A stretch of DNA of 5,675 bases, taken from NCBI GenBank assembly GCA_007117255.1, contig SKGU01000299.1:1-5675 (forward strand), given 5' to 3'. Below, in pieces: positions 5,558 to 5,675 of this stretch. The DNA is from Natronohydrobacter sp. Its GTDB lineage: Bacteria; Pseudomonadota; Alphaproteobacteria; Rhodobacterales; Rhodobacteraceae. How positions within the stretch are numbered: position 1 is the first letter of the stretch; each line of letters starts with the position of its first letter. The notes under the pieces were generated by a model. The model was not told where the DNA came from, searched no databases, and worked only from the letters and a program-made list of their open reading frames with translations. The position numbers and the translations under genes are program-made.

Positions 5558-5675
5558 ATGGCAAAGCAAAAGTTTGAACGTAACAAACCGCATGTGAACA
5601 TCGGCACGATTGGCCATGTTGACCACGGCAAGACGACGCTGACCGCCGCGATCACGAAGTATTTCGGTGACTTCC
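5558..5675 (+). CDS. tuf: elongation factor Tu, N-terminal part (cut by window edge)
   Basis: Thirty-nine codons are present before the window ends. The start MAKQKFERNKPHVNIGTIGH is the classic EF-Tu N-terminus, followed by the P-loop GHVDHGKT (residues 19-26) that binds the GTP phosphates, and then TLTAAITKYFGDF. EF-Tu delivers aminoacyl-tRNA to the ribosomal A site in a GTP-dependent way; the full protein is usually about 390 residues. AAGGG at 5543-5547, ten bases before the ATG, is the probable ribosome binding site. The gene has its own upstream spacer of 119 bases with a promoter-like pair, so it probably starts a separate transcript. Many proteobacteria carry two near-identical tuf copies; which copy this is cannot be told here. 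Confidence 0.97.
   Translation, partial: MAKQKFERNKPHVNIGTIGHVDHGKTTLTAAITKYFGDF

Overview
This window looks like an ordinary chromosomal stretch of an alphaproteobacterium, most likely of the Rhodobacterales (Roseobacter/Rhodobacter type). The reasons are the moderately high GC content, the style of the ParC and EF-Tu sequences, and the mix of a UbiK/BMFP-type small protein, a DUF4139 periplasmic protein, parC and tuf. There is no phage, insertion sequence, CRISPR array, RNA gene or defence/secretion cassette. The taxonomic placement is inferred from protein style, not from a search.

Layout, left to right. Positions 1-95 hold a leader with a weak promoter-like pair and a good ribosome binding site. 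Next comes ubiK-like (96-341, +), a small coiled-coil accessory factor of ubiquinone biosynthesis. Between it and the convergent DUF4139 gene (425-2299, -) lies a compact, almost perfect palindrome (353-410). It is made of two head-to-head copies of one hairpin, each preceded by GTAG or GTAA, like an inverted pair of REP units. It probably also ends transcription from both sides. The DUF4139 gene encodes an exported protein with a C-terminal coiled coil.

The DUF4139 gene and parC (2432-4747, +) are divergent and share a 132-base intergenic region. parC is complete and encodes the A subunit of topoisomerase IV, with its catalytic tyrosine and a beta-pinwheel C-terminal domain. Downstream on the same strand is a small uncharacterised lipoprotein (best start 4827, ends 5438). 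A 119-base spacer follows, with a promoter-like pair and a short leader hairpin, and then the first 39 codons of a tuf gene (EF-Tu), cut by the window edge.

The genes do not form one pathway. They are housekeeping genes (ubiquinone, chromosome decatenation, translation) mixed with two envelope proteins of unknown role. I found no convincing new biological system. The observation most worth following is the paired REP-like palindrome at 353-410. The two uncharacterised envelope proteins and the natural alanine at the quinolone-contact position of ParC come next.
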